Below are positions 13,801 through 24,629 of a stretch of DNA of 64,000 bases, in pieces. Source of the stretch: Castor canadensis. Taxonomy: Eukaryota > Chordata > Mammalia > Rodentia > Castoridae. Positions within the stretch are counted from its first letter, which is position 1. Each line of letters starts with the position of its first letter. The translations under genes were made by a program, and so were the position numbers. The notes under the pieces are model-generated. The model was not told the DNA's origin, ran no database searches, and worked only from the letters and a program-made list of their open reading frames with translations. The DNA lies in assembly GCF_047511655.1 (NCBI RefSeq), contig NC_133391.1:133022906-133086905 (forward strand), read 5' to 3'.

Positions 13801-16266
13801 GTGACAGGGGTGGACGTGCTTCAATGAGAGGGTGCTTTGGAGGGTGCCTAAGAGGACTGTGAACAGCAGCTGGTGAGAGTTTTGCTTCTGATTAGTTAAA
13901 ATTCTGAAAATGAGATTATGAAGGATGGTTTTACTCATTTCTTTCCTTCCTTCCTTCCTTCTTACTTACTTTTTTTTTTTAGGATAGGGTCTCACTACAT
14001 AGCCCGGGCTGGCCTTGAACTTGCCATCCTTCTGCCTCAGTCTCCTGAGTCCTGGGATGACATGGCCCTAACATGCCCAGCACCCATTTCCTTTTATATT
14101 CAACGGGGCAAATAATAAATGGGTCACGGCACTGAAGAAGGAACCGAGTTGATGGCGGCAGAAAAGGAGCACTCCCAGATTTGGCCCACTTCACCACAGT
14201 ACTGAGAGAGAGGCCTGGGGTTAGCAAACTATTCCCTTGGGACATTTGTGAGTACATTTGTGGGAAGCTACCATTGAACTGTTTTATAAATATTTTGAAT
14301 TTCTTAAGGCTTAATATTTTTCCAAGCACTGATCTGCCTACATTTTTACACCCAAATGTCCTGTAAAGGAAATTTGATCTACATATTTTGGAGTTCTTTA
14401 TAAACCAGCCATTTAAACTGATATTTAGCAATAGTGTTTTTTTTAAACTCCAAGTTCAGTCTTTTAAAAAATAATTTCTTTCCTCCAATTTGGAAATCCA
14501 TTTTTCTTGAATTAAGTGGACTTGACAAAATTTAAAATTTAGTGTTATTTATCTTCCTATAGCACTTTATGATTTGTGAGAGACTTTATGCACATGCTTT
14601 AGGCTTAGTTAAAAAAAAATAAAACCTTCAATTTGTTTCCTTCTTTCCATTCAGCATTTGTCAGACATGTGTCAGTGAAGCTGTCTGGAGAGTTATAGTC
14701 CATTTAAAAAATGTACAATATTTGAACACTCTCATATTTTTCACTGAATGAAAATTTCAAGTGTCATTGAGAAAAGGATGGTGGTGATGGGAAAGCAGGG
14801 GTGGTTAAATGAAGTAACCATATGAAATTGAAAATCAGTAGCTTGCTGGCTAGAAATAAAACAGATGCCCTTCTTATCTGCAAAACTTTCAATGTGTGTT
14901 TGAATGATTCCATTAAAATGAGCAATCAGAAAACATCCCCCAAGCATGGAGAAGCAAGTTAGTTCAATTGTGCTATTTAGACACAGCTGACACCGCGATA
15001 GCTGGCTAAGATAGTTCTTAAGGGAGGTGCTGTAATGGACAAAGCTCCATCTCAGTCTGTTCAGGCAGGCAACACAGAAACAAAACCCCAGAAAACAAAA
15101 AGAACAACAAATATCAAATTAGCTTTCTTCTACTTTTCCTCTTGAAGTGGTCATAGCAACCAAGATGGGTTTTATACTTCATTAGCTGAAGCAAGAGATT
15201 CCCAGGTTGAAATAGACTTTGGGAGGTTGTGCTCCATGTTCTGCGAAGCTCTCATTCTAAGCGTCTCCCCAAATGGACTCACTCTCTTTCTCTTTTTACA
15301 ATTCCTCTATACATTTTTCCCTCTACCTGGGAAAGTAGTTGTACCTTAGGGCTGGGTTTCCCAAACTGTAGGCCTCAGATATATGTATCTGAGGTAAATT
15401 ATGGAGCAGAAGAACTAAAGGGTTTGAAAACCTGTTGGAAAAGCAGGCTTCTCATACATATCCTAATAATATTGGCTGCAATGCAAATGCATTGTACTTA
15501 TTAAATGCATCAAGCATGTTAATGTAGTTAAATAGATACTACTTAGTTCTCAAAAACCTTCTGAGGCTTCAGTTACTTGTGATCACCTGCTGTTGAAAGT
15601 CCTAAATGGAAAATTCTAGAAATAACAATTCTCAAGTTTTAAATAACTATCATTATAGAATATTGCTATAATCATTCTGTTTTCTTATTGTTAATTTCTT
15701 ACTGTGTCTAATTTATAAATTGAACTTTATCCAAGGTTATGTATGTACAGGAAAAACATGTACATAGAAAAGTGACAGGGACTCACCGAGGATGGCAGTG
15801 GGCTGCTGTCAGCACCCACTGTGGGTGAATCAGAACTCCGCCACAAACGTGTTTGCCATTGTACTGGATGGAAGCCATAAATGGCCTGGAGTGAGGCTGC
15901 ACTTGTCTGCCTCCAATAATTTCCATGTTGAAACCTAGAAAAGTGAACCCAAAGATTTCATATAGAAGATTCAGATACATGTAACTCTTCTGATGACAGT
16001 CGTTGTATTATTTTCAAAGATTAAAAGCAACAACCCTACCTAATAGCCATTATAATTTTTCTGATCAATGATTGTATAAGATGCAATGACCGAGAGGAAT
16101 AGAAATAGTTGTGAAACCCTGTGTGTGTACAATGTAACACCATATCACTAGAAATTCACCAACGTTCCCAGGTGGTAGGAATAAGGAGATACTTACACTC
16201 TTGAGTCATATAAGCCCCAGCCATGAGGAAAAACAGAGAAAAAGAAGAGAATTCCGTCATTTTCAT
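7647..16266 (-). CDS. GZMK: Granzyme K, complete five-exon gene
   Basis: Granzyme K is a trypsin-like serine protease stored in the cytotoxic granules of T and NK cells; it cleaves after Lys/Arg. The coding exons, in transcript order, are 16266-16197, 15934-15787, 10736-10586, 9851-9582 and 7808-7647. All introns are GT-AG, with phases 1, 2, 0, 0, the standard granzyme/chymase layout. The spliced product is 266 aa, or 264 aa from the second in-frame Met, the length of human GZMK as I remember it. In 264-aa numbering there is a hydrophobic signal peptide, a Met-Glu activation dipeptide, mature IIGG from residue 27, and the catalytic triad His67 (TAAHC), Asp116 (DIML) and Ser214 (GDSGGP). Asp208 (DSCQ) sits at the S1-pocket position (chymotrypsin 189), giving Lys/Arg specificity. 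No frameshift or stop interrupts it, so the gene looks functional. GZMA, the usual neighbour, would lie left of the window. The name is secure. Confidence 0.97.
7940..8078. repeat. CTGT/TCTA-rich microsatellite in GZMK intron 4
   Basis: A perfect (CTGT)n core at about 7962-7982 is followed by degenerate CTGT, CTCT and TCTA units to about 8075. It starts about 130 bp upstream of exon 5 on the transcribed strand, where it reads as GACA repeats. Confidence 0.8.
8814..9172 (+). mobile_element. Solo LTR, MST/MLT-type (ERVL-MaLR), in GZMK intron 4
   Basis: The segment follows the MaLR LTR pattern throughout: TATGGTCTGAATGTTCCC, GTGATGGTAGTGGGAGGTAG, a CTCATGAATG box, CTTATAGAAGAGG, CTGGCACCTTGACCTGGACT, the AATAAATTTCTGTTGTTATA poly(A) region, and a terminus like GACTAAGATA. 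It lies antisense to GZMK. No internal retroviral sequence flanks it. Confidence 0.8.
9582..9851 (-). CDS. GZMK: GZMK exon 4
   Basis: Ninety codons in phase 0 run from LHTAAKLNK to KDSCQ. The acceptor is CTGTCAG and the donor GTAAGAG. The exon contains the conserved TGWGATD turn, the [12 protein letters not shown] segment, the [15 protein letters not shown] block, and the aspartate of DSCQ that lines the S1 pocket. The neighbouring intron 3 is only 734 bp. Confidence 0.96.
9890..10210. other. Unassigned GC-richer block in GZMK intron 3
   Basis: This part of the 734-bp intron is richer in GC than its surroundings and is open in one frame on each strand (100 and 88 codons). I see no protein family in either frame and no repeat I can name. 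Confidence 0.3.
10586..10736 (-). CDS. GZMK: GZMK exon 3 (catalytic Asp)
   Basis: After a TTTTAG acceptor one G completes the Arg codon, followed by 50 codons. They include [22 protein letters not shown] and the catalytic aspartate in DDIMLIK. The exon ends in phase 0 at a GTATG donor. Intron 2 upstream is about 5 kb, the largest in the gene, and holds a trimeric SINE, a B1, MIR and L1 relics. Confidence 0.95.
10976..11300 (+). mobile_element. Trimeric composite SINE (B1-like + B1-like + ID-like)
   Basis: Two successive B1/7SL-like monomers, each with a cluster like GGAAGGATCGCAGTTCAAGG or GAAAGATCGAGGTCCAGG and a CCTATCTCAA-type end, are followed by an ID-like tail (GACTGGGGTCATAGTTCATA, GCCGAGCAAGTGCAAGGTCC, GAGTTCAATCCTCAATACC) and a short poly(A). 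It lies in GZMK intron 2, antisense to the gene. Confidence 0.8.
11455..11690 (-). mobile_element. Old L1 3' end fragment (L1M-like)
   Basis: The order TTGTGGTAAAATATATGCAT, then TTTAACCATTTAAGTGTAC, TCATTCATCTCCAGAACTTT matches the reverse orientation of ancient L1 3' ends. It is diverged and interrupted near 11490-11560 by A-rich sequence. Confidence 0.5.
12954..13005. repeat. Hairpin plus 13-bp direct repeats in GZMK intron 2
   Basis: A perfect 9-bp stem with 3-nt loop spans 12954-12974 (arms GAAGTTCCA and TGGAACTTC). The 13-mer CTTCCGAGTTCCA occurs at 12971-12983 and 12988-13000. GTTCCACCTTG occurs at both ends of the cluster. The pattern suggests template switching. Confidence 0.8.
13590..13725 (+). 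mobile_element. MIR fragment
   Basis: The core-SINE phrase order ATTACAATCCTCATTTTACAC, ATGAAGAAGCTGAGATTCAGG, then GAATTCTAGGTGGAAGCCCCAGG matches the MIR core. It lies in GZMK intron 2. Confidence 0.55.
13939..14086 (-). mobile_element. B1-like SINE preceded by a TTCC microsatellite
   Basis: (TTCC)n and a T-tract at 13939-13980 precede a reverse B1-like body: GGTCTCACTACATAGCCCGG, GCTGGCCTTGAACTTGCCAT, TCTGCCTCAGTCTCCTGAGT, ending near CATGCCCAGC. There is no ID tail, so this is the simple B1-like form, in GZMK intron 2. Confidence 0.8.
15600..15775 (-). mobile_element. GZMK: Tigger/MER2-like relic beside the GZMK exon 2 donor
   Basis: The order AAATGGAAAATTCTAGAAAT, CTCAAGTTTTAAATAA, TTGTTAATTTCTTACTGTGT, TTATAAATTGAACTTTATCC, then GTTATGTATGTACAGGAAAA is the reverse complement of the arrangement in the MER2-like copy at 58202-58733. 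It is internally shortened. Its end lies about 6-12 bp from the GTGAGT donor of GZMK exon 2. Confidence 0.6.
15787..15934 (-). CDS. GZMK: GZMK exon 2 (activation site, catalytic His)
   Basis: The exon begins after a TTCTAG acceptor by completing the Cys codon, then reads FNMEIIGG, so it holds the activation dipeptide ME and the mature N-terminus IIGG. It includes the conserved [10 protein letters not shown] block and the catalytic histidine in LTAAHC. It ends two bases into an Arg codon at a GTGAGT donor. A Tigger-type repeat lies about 10 bp beyond the donor inside intron 2. Confidence 0.95.
16197..16266 (-). CDS. GZMK: GZMK exon 1 (signal peptide)
   Basis: This exon encodes the start and the hydrophobic signal peptide ([20 protein letters not shown] and onward) and ends one base into a Cys codon before a GTAAGT donor. 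Two in-frame ATGs lie two codons apart, at 16266 and 16260. The second aligns with the human start (MTKFSS from memory) and has A at -3; the first has G at -3. I give the longer limit. The downstream intron is only 262 bp. Confidence 0.92.
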
Positions 16267-19200
16267 GACCTACAGTTAGAACCTCAGATGAAATACTTTG
16301 ACTAGATTGATGAGGAAGGAGATTCTGAAGAAGTTATTTTGTTCTTGCAGGTTTTAACTTTCTCACCCCAAGTGCTGTAGAGGTAAAAATTTTCACACCT
16401 AAGTTTTAAAAGTGTATATCAGCTTGGGGAGTTTCAAGTCTGTACTTTAAGTGTTTTTTTTTTTTTTTTGGTTTCCTTTAAAGGAGGTGCGTGTGTGCAT
16501 AATAAAGAACTCATTTCTGGAGACCACCATTTCCAGTATCCGTATAAAAGTACTCTGTGGTGAAAGAATACAAAATATCCAAGCTGTAAGAAACTAATGA
16601 GATTGCAGACAGAGTTCAAAGATGTTCACTTCTCTAAAGCATAAAAATACTTTATATTTTTTCTGGCACAACATGGTGCCTATCATATTTAATTCCCCTC
16701 TATTTTTCATTTGGATACAGATTTTTGATGGAGGCATGGCATCACGCACAGGTCATATTTGCGTTACAAGGTGGCTTCTAAAGCCTGAATGCCATCCAGA
16801 GAAATCCATATTTTTCAATGTGCTTGCATTTTGATTGTGACCTCCTGCCACATGAGGTCAGATGTGGAATTTTCTTTTCTCTCTCTTGTTAATTAGCATA
16901 TATTAATTATGCAAGATAATGTAAAGTGGTATGTTTTGCAGCAAACTTATTCCTATTCCTGACATTTCCTCCAAATGTGACCAAATTTGGTTACATTTTA
17001 GTTACATTTTTAGGAAATTTAATGTTATTTAAGGGGAACATTGGCAATGTATTTTTGATTCAGAGTGTCCCTTTTGCTCATTTTTAATTGAAAATTACCA
17101 TATGTTTCTCCAGGGCCTTAAGATAATATCTTTTAAAAATCAAGGACAATATTTCATCATTTTTCCCAGGTACAGACGCCAACGTATTTCCAGGCCTTCT
17201 AAAGTACTTTCCTTCATGACAAAAGGATTAGGTTTAGGGTGTACAAGTGTGAGCTCTGATCAACAGTGCAAGCATTGTAAAATGAATACAAAGAAATACA
17301 TCAGGCACTAGAACCCTAATACTATCTAGAAACACTGATCAAAATTTACATTGCATTAGTAGATCTTTGTTTTTTCTAAGATAAATGCAATGTCTTCCAT
17401 TTTTTTAAATAAAGAATAATTAAAATCCAAGGCTATTATGGTTGGCAGGTGACAAGGCACTACTACCAAATTGAAGTTTTCATAGACAAGAAAGTAAGAA
17501 TAATAAATAATATTATATATTATAATGTAATGATACATAAGTATCTTAAATCGTTTCCAAAATTCTCTTAAACATGAGTATTTGTATCTTCATGTCTATG
17601 TCTTTGAGGAAGGCACATATTATATTTATGTTACAACTGAAGAAGTAAGCTCAGAGAGGCTGATTTGCCCAAGGCCACATGGCATCTGACCTGGACCAAA
17701 TCCCTTGCTTGTATGTTAATAAATACACTGCCAGTGGCCTGTTTTCATTTCACAGGGATGCAGCAACATTTTAAAATCTTCACCAGAATGAACAAAGCCA
17801 ACACAACAGTGACTTCCTGCCAGGGAGAGCAAAAGGTGAGACAGAGGGAAGCCAGGTTAAGAAAAGTCACAAACTTGCTAAACCAAACTTGTTAGTTCCA
17901 TCGAAATGTCTCTGAGTTTTCAAGCCACCTGTGTCACTGTGGATGTGCCTTCGATGGATCCCTCATGTACCACTTTTTGTCAGGTGGACATGATAATGCC
18001 ACTTCCTGACTGTAACCGGTGGTGTTGAGATCACAAGAAAGATGTAGAAGTGGTTTGAAATACAAGGAAGAAATAAACTGTGTAGAAGATGAAAGCTTTA
18101 AGGTGGGGCATGTTAAAATATCTCAGTTGCCTATTTCTTTATGACAAAGACTAAGAGCCACATAGTTTTTTACAGATGGTTAAACATTTCCAGCTGCATT
18201 TATGGGGAGGTGGCTGCCACTAGTCTTGCTTTGTGGATGAAGAAAATGAAGCTCAGAGAATGTTTTGAGATTATCCAGCTAGCAGGTGGCCCTAAAAACC
18301 TTAGATGCTGACTGGGGCCTCCATGTTCCTTTCAACCTGACCACATGCCTGCCCTGCTCTGAGAAGTCCCTGGGGCTTAAATGTTCCAAGAGGCAAGTTG
18401 GCTGTGCAGAAAGGAAAGAGACTTAGTTCTGCACACTGCAATTAGCCATGGGTGATATTTAGTTCAATTGAGAAGACTGCCTCATAACTCTTTCTTATAG
18501 TCGACCTGGAAAATTCTGAGAATGGTTTTGGTTTATCGTAATGAGTTACGTAGTTTTGACTTTAGATGGATGAGCTAGTTAATAGTATCATTTTTTATCA
18601 TGTTCAGGATCCTGGATCTGAAGACAGTGGGCTGTGTAACATGAAAAGCATGGCAATCTAATTTATTTGTGGGTGTGGGGTTTTGCTCTGTTGAGTCTGC
18701 TGCAGGGAGAGCTGTGTTTGCTTTGGATGGAGTTTGCAGCAGCTGTGCTGGGCTGAGGCAAGTGCAAGGCAATGCTCAGCCTGGAACTGGCTTCATGCAT
18801 CTGGGGCCTTGAGGTCCCTCTTTGCAGGTTGTGTTAACTGTCCCGTTAGCAGCTCTCAGAGATGATGTTTTTGACCTGTGTTTTCAAGAGAACCATACAG
18901 AACAGCTGTCCCAAAGCTGTTCCCCCTGGGGCTGCCTTTCTTCCATAGCCCAGGCACCCACTTCTTCAGATTCATAAGCCATGCCCTCTAGGACCTATCA
19001 CTCAAAGTGCGGCTTTCTGTGCCAGTGGGACAGAAATCGGAAAAACAGCATTTAGAAACTGTTACAGCCATTTAACATAACTCTAAATTAATTTTATTAA
19101 TGAAATATAATTTTTCCAATCTAATAAAGGATTGGACATGTATTTTGTATACCTTTGTTATTGAATTAGTTGTTTTATTTGTATTGTATTATATAGAAGT

Positions 19201-21018
19201 ATCAGGATGGACTGAAACTAAAAACAAGTTAGCAAACAATTCCAAATTCATTGGTCTTCTCCACAGAGAGTTTGAGAAGCACTGCTTCTTCGTCATAACT
19301 GTGAAGTAGATTTGTTTCAAGTCTTTGCTGTCCATTCCTTCATAGCCTCTTGAAAAAAAATTCTCATTACCTGAGGTGCCCAAGTCTGTGCAACCTTTCC
19401 TGGCCCCAGACACTTTGGAGAAGTGATCTTTGGAGATGAGGATTTGGAGATGAGAATTTCCCTCCCTTGTAACCCACCATGCTCTGCTCTTGATTTCTTT
19501 CGGGTGATAGTTTAATTAACTCAGTAAATGAATCTGCTAACAATTATGGTGAAACTATGGCAGCTTTGACAGTTGGAGTAGGGCAAGAACATTGGGGTGC
19601 TGTATGAAGATATTATGTCCAAAGTTTCCAGGAAGATGTAAGTCCTACTGCAGATTATAGCCAATGCTCTCATGAGGTCCTTAAAATGAATGAGTTTAAG
19701 AGCAATTGCAAACGAAAACAAAGTACCCTCCAGTCAGAGCTGGGTATTAAGGCTTTGGACTTAACTCAGTATGGAGAAACTGAGAAAGCTGGATTGGGGC
19801 ATATGGAGCACTGACTTTTCCTGAGTTCCTGAAATTTAAATTCTCCAGAAAACTGCATCATGACCTCCCCTTGGTGGAATGATGGTGATGAAAGTGGGAT
19901 AAAAGGAAGTTTGTCTTACCTTATTCTATCTCAACTTTTAATCAGATGTATTTTGCATATAAATTATCTTCCTTTATTTGATATGAAGATATTTTCCAAT
20001 CCATCATTATTGAGTTAAGCAACACAATTGTAGTTTAAACTTTGCCCCCCTTCATCCCTCTCCAAGTCAACTATGAAATAACTGCAGTGGATGAGCACTG
20101 CCATGAATTCAGGATCTTGACATAAGGATTGACTTCAGGAAAGCACCTCAAGAATCTGACAAATGAGGGGTCTCAGTACTTCTAGAGCTGCCTGCCTGTT
20201 CACCCAGTGTTCCCATCTCAACTTTTTCTCCAGGCCTCAGCTACTCTTTGGTGACATCTCTTCTCTTTCTATTCTTCAGGATGGCCTTTGACACTCATTT
20301 TCAGAGTTCAAATATTGTAGGAGGGTGGGGAAAGTCCCCGTAAAGTGATTGGATCCAAGGCATATCACTCACACTGTCTGCAATGTTTGCCCTAAGAGAT
20401 TTATACATATGAGAACCCTGCTGGCAGTGATGACTGCCAAGGGAAGGCCTGCAGTTGACACCTTTCTCCCAGACTCTGGGCTTATTAGGATACTGGTGTT
20501 GCAAAAAGGAAGGTGAGGACTACAGGAGTGTAGTAGTGTTTTAGGGAGACAACAAGGGTAAATTGTAGGCCAAAATAAGGGGAAAATGGCAAGGAGAGGT
20601 AATAAAAACCAGAAGAAAGGTGGAGGCAGGAAGGAAAGAAAGTAAAGAAATATTGTTGAGTGAAGAAGCAAAGGATCTGTTGGGGATGGAAGGTCTTACG
20701 ATGGACCACTTCCATTACAGTTGAATGTCTCAGATACTGTGATGTGTCCTATGCCAGCTATCATACAATCTCCATAATAGAATAGGAGGTTGTTAAGAGG
20801 AGCGAGTTTATTACGGTAAAGCATTTGAATTGCTTAAGCCAATTGTAATAGTTTTATGAAATAAAGTCACAGCAGGCAAAATAGCAGGTATTTTAAAGGG
20901 AAAAATCAGTTCAACAGAAAGCACATTGATTTCTATAAGCATGCTAGAACTTAATAAATATTATTTATTCATAGTTTTTCATTGAGAATGAATTAAAGTA
21001 GAAATTGGCACATAGTTC
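16267..21018. other. Intergenic sequence upstream of GZMK
   Basis: No gene recognised. The first few hundred bases must hold the GZMK promoter, but I see no TATA box or other site I can assign. MIR-like relics lie at about 17600-17720 (GCTCAGAGAGGCTGATTTGC) and about 18205-18300 (AAGCTCAGAGAATG). The remainder is AT-rich with short chance open frames. Confidence 0.4.
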
Positions 21019-21358
21019 TGTATTAGTTACTTTTGCACCACTGTGATCCAATGCTTAAGAAAGCAACTTAAAGGGAGGAAGGATTTCTTTTGGCACAGTT
21101 TCAGAGGGTTCAGTTTGTGGTTGCTTGGTCCCATACATTGGGGAAGAGCATCATGGCAGTGGGAGCTTCTTCACTTCATGGTGGACAGAAGACAGAGCGC
21201 AAGGAAGGGACCGGGGACCAGGCATAACCTTCATCCTACTTCCTCCAACTAGATCTCACTTGGGAGGTTTATAGAGCCTCCTAAATGATCACCAGCATCT
21301 GGGGACCAAATGTTTAACATGGGAGCCTGTGGAGGCATTTTATATTCAAACAATAACA
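21019..21358 (+). mobile_element. MaLR-type solo LTR, copy 1 of a four-copy family in this window
   Basis: It begins TGTATTAGTTACTTTTGCAC and ends near CAAACAATAACA. Between are GGAAGGATTTCTTTTGGCAC, AGAGCATCATGGCAGTGGGA and TTTAACATGGGAGCCTGTGG. The same order recurs at 24176, 52215 and 62114. The TG...CA ends and the layout suggest a rodent MaLR LTR; the family name is uncertain. Confidence 0.65.
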
Positions 21359-21406
21359 AGTTCTAAGTATGATAAACATACTTTTTCCAACGGCTGACAA
21401 TCGACC

Positions 21407-21410
<4 letters not shown>

Positions 21411-21462
<52 letters not shown>
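21411..21462. repeat. (CA)n microsatellite
   Basis: About 25 nearly uninterrupted CA units lie in intergenic DNA, the longest dinucleotide run of this type in the window. It is probably length-polymorphic. Confidence 0.95.
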
Positions 21463-21468
<6 letters not shown>

Positions 21469-21544
21469 CATGTCTATACACTCACTCTTCATCATGCTTG
21501 ACCCCCGAGCCCCATCCTACACTTCATCACAAATAATTCCAGCC

Positions 21545-21930
21545 ATATCAAATATTTCCTATTTAAATGAACACATTTATAAATACTTAATAAAATAGTA
21601 AATTAAAAATAATGTTTAAGAAGGGAAGGCATAAAGGAACTCATAAATAAGTTAGAATGTATAAAACTTTAATATTCTTATAAGGCAAAAAACACCATAA
21701 GCAATATCCAAAGACATATGGTAAAACATTTGTTGTTGTATTCAGATGTTTTCCCGTAAAAGTGATGTCTTTAATATATAAAAAGCCCTTACAAATCAAT
21801 GAAAAAAGTTGACAGTAATGATAAGTGGGCACAATGTAGGCAAATCAATATAAATACAAATCAAACAATATTTTAACTAATTTTCTTCATTAGCAACTTA
21901 GCTTATAGATAATATTAAAAATAATCATGG
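21545..21930 (+). mobile_element. Possible old L1/HAL1 fragment
   Basis: A very AT-rich stretch with the phrase order TATATAAAAAGCCCTTACAA, ATCAATGAAAAAAGTTGACA, GATAAGTGGGCAC, AATACAAATCAAACAA recalls L1/HAL1 ORF2 sequence. It is too diverged for certainty. Confidence 0.35.
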
Positions 21931-22056
21931 TGATTCATAACAGTTGATAAGTTTAAAGTTTGTTATACTAAAGACATAACTACTATAGCAGAGTATTACT
22001 TATGCTATATGCCTAGCACATAGCGTCAGTACTTACTTATAAAAAGGCCACAAGAA

Positions 22057-22246
22057 GCCAGGTACAGTAACTCATGTCTATAATCCCGGCTACTTGGGAG
22101 GAAGAGATAGGAGGATCATGGTTCAAGGCCAGCCTTGGCCCAAACCAAGCCAAACCAAACACAGTGAGAGCAGGTGTGGCTGAAGTGGTACAGCACTTGC
22201 CTAGCAAGCACAAGGTTCTGAGTCAAACCCCAGTATCACAAAAAAG
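22057..22246 (+). mobile_element. Composite SINE (B1-like + ID-like)
   Basis: It runs GCCAGGTACAGTAACTCATG, TATAATCCCGGCTACTTGGG, GAGGATCATGGTTCAAGGCC, then the ID-like tail GGTGTGGCTGAAGTGGTACA, GCCTAGCAAGCACAAGG, and A-run. This is the dimeric form. Confidence 0.85.
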
Positions 22247-22479
22247 TTGTTACAATACTGAGAAAAACTATATCAACAGAAGCATAATGTATTATATTTG
22301 GGCTAATTCAGGAATTGAGAACTTCTCAGAGCATTTAAATACTAAAGGGTATTATTAATATCCAAGAGGATATGTGGGGATATACTAGGTTAGGTTTCTA
22401 AAGCTTGTTGGACCACAGAAATTTCTCTTTATAGAGCATATCAGTGATGGAAAACACCATGTATACTCTCCCCATTCCC

Positions 22480-23430
22480 AGAACTTGTATTTATTTATTT
22501 TGCTGTTTTTACATTCACTTACATGTGTATAGATTGTTTGGGCCACCTCCCCCCTGCCCTCTACCTACTTCCAGACAGAACCTGTTCTCCAATTTTGTTG
22601 AAGAGAAAACATAAGAGATAATAAGAAAGACATTGTGTTTTTACTAGTTTGAGATAAAAATAACTATGCAGAGAGATTCCTAGCATTGCTTCCATGCACT
22701 TGTGTGTTGCAACCCACATTGGTTCATCTCTACCAGACCTCTTCACTACTTTCTAGTCCCCTTCCTATAGTGGTCTCTGCCAGTTTAAGATTATTTTATT
22801 CTCTCCTCTTTGGTGACCACATCAACCACATTCAAGTTTTAGGTTTCCTTCCCTTCCCTATCCCTCCTGTGCACATTCTCCCCTTAGTGTGTGACCCATG
22901 TCTGATAATATTACTGCATTTGTTTTAGGTCTATAATCCACATATGAGGGAGAACATGTGATTTTTGGCCTTCTGAATCTGGCTAACTTTGCTTAAGATG
23001 ATGTTCTCCAGTTCCATCCATTTACGTGCAAATGATAAGATTTCATTCTTCTTTGTGGCTGAGTAAAATTCCATTGTGTATAAATACCACATTTTCTTAA
23101 TCCATTTGTCAGTAGTGGGGCATCTTGGCTGCTTCCATAGCTTAGCTATTGTGAATAGTGCTGCAATAAACATGGGTGTGCAGGTGCCTTTGAAATAAGC
23201 TGAGTCGCATTCCTTTGGGTATATCCCTCGGAGTGATACTGCTGGAGCATATGGCAGATCTATGTTTAGTTTTTAAAGAAGCCTCCATATTGTTTTCCAG
23301 AGTGGTTGGACTAACTTACATTCCCATCAGAAGTGTATGAGGGTCCCTTTTTCCCTGCATCCTTGCCAACATTTGTTGTTGGTGATGTTCTTAATGACAG
23401 AAATGAGGGTCCCCATTTCCAAAAGTTTTA
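22480..23430 (-). mobile_element. 5'-truncated L1: ORF2 C-terminus and 3' UTR
   Basis: The minus strand encodes the conserved end of L1 ORF2p between about 23173 and 22931 (KWIKKMWYLYTMEFYSATKK, then NEILSFARKWMELE and KNHMFSLI). Further upstream sequence to about 23430 matches the usual ORF2 nucleotide order. The 22480-22930 side is a C-rich 3' UTR shared with the other L1 ends at 24630-25290 and 28990-29446. It is dead by truncation. Confidence 0.85.
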
Positions 23431-24175
23431 CTATCAACCTCAGTATGGGATTTTTTTCTACCTTGACCTCTATATTATTGCTCCAACAACTTTTTCTTCT
23501 ACTCTTCTCTTCTACCTTCTTACTGTCAAATAAGAATAAACTGTTTTCTACTCACTGCCTCTATGTCACTTAAGCACTTTCTCTACCAGTCAGATATCAC
23601 AGGAAACATCACCTTGCACATGCCAATTCCTGAGTGTTCTGTGTGGAAGTGCTTTCTGCTTTTTCCAAAGCAGACAGAACCCTTACAAGCATTCATATTA
23701 TTCTGATATTTATTATATTCCCGTATTTATTCAGTCTATTCATCTCTGAGATTGTCAGCTTCTTGAGGACAGTGCCAGTGTGTTTTGTACCAGAAAGGAA
23801 TGCTTTTAGCTGCAAGTAACAAAAAACCTCACAGAGAAGGATTAAATAATGAGGAAATTAATTTTATCATATAATAGGAAACTCAGAAGTAAGGTGCTGC
23901 TAGGGTTGATGAATTGAGTGGCTCAATGTTGCCTTTAAGACTCGGATGTGCTTTCTCAGTCTTCATACTCACTAACCTCATACTCCGTCAAGATTGGACC
24001 ACGTGGTGTCACACACTTGGGCACAACAAGTTTTACGAGAAGAAGGAACCAGCTTTTCTTACAGGTGTTCTTTAGGATCTCACCTCTTTCCCTGACATGC
24101 ACTGACACCTCTGTCTTCCAAATTTCACAGACAGAACAAGATCACATGCCTTCCGCAAATCAACCACTGATAAGG

Positions 24176-24540
24176 TGTGTTAGTCAGCTTTTGTGGTACT
24201 GTCACAAAAACATCTGGTATAAACAGCTTAAGGGGAGGAGAAATTTATTTTAACTCTTGACTTCACATGTTTTAGCCCATAGTCATTGGCTTTGTTCCTC
24301 CTGGGCCTGTGGTGAGGCAGAGCAGCATGGTGGCAGTAGCATTCGGCACAGGGTACTTACCTCATGGTAGACATGAAGCAGAGAGAGAGAAATGGACCTG
24401 GGATAAGGTATATCCTTCCTAGATATGCTCTCAGTGATGTACTTCCTCCAGCAAGACTCCACCCCATCTCAAAATAGTTGAGGGCCTAGCATTCAACACA
24501 TGAGCCTGTGGGGGACATTTCAGATTCAAATCATAACACA
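24176..24540 (+). mobile_element. MaLR-type solo LTR, copy 2
   Basis: Begins TGTGTTAGTCAGCTTTTGTG and ends TTCAAATCATAACACA. Shared blocks are GGGGAGGAGAAATTTATTTT, GGCCTGTGGTGAGGCAGAGC, GTACTTCCTCCAGCAAGACT and ACACATGAGCCTGTGGGGGA. It sits between two L1 3' ends. Confidence 0.7.
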
Positions 24541-24629
24541 AGGGAGTGGACTTTGCTATTGGATTCGTGCCAAGCAAAGTTTACTTCATCTTCAATGAGG
24601 AGTAGAGATGTGAACAAAACTGTGGTTCC

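Noticed and set aside
13979-14431. 150-codon minus-strand open frame in GZMK intron 2
   Set aside because: Its C-terminal third is a B1-like SINE and the rest has no recognisable homology.
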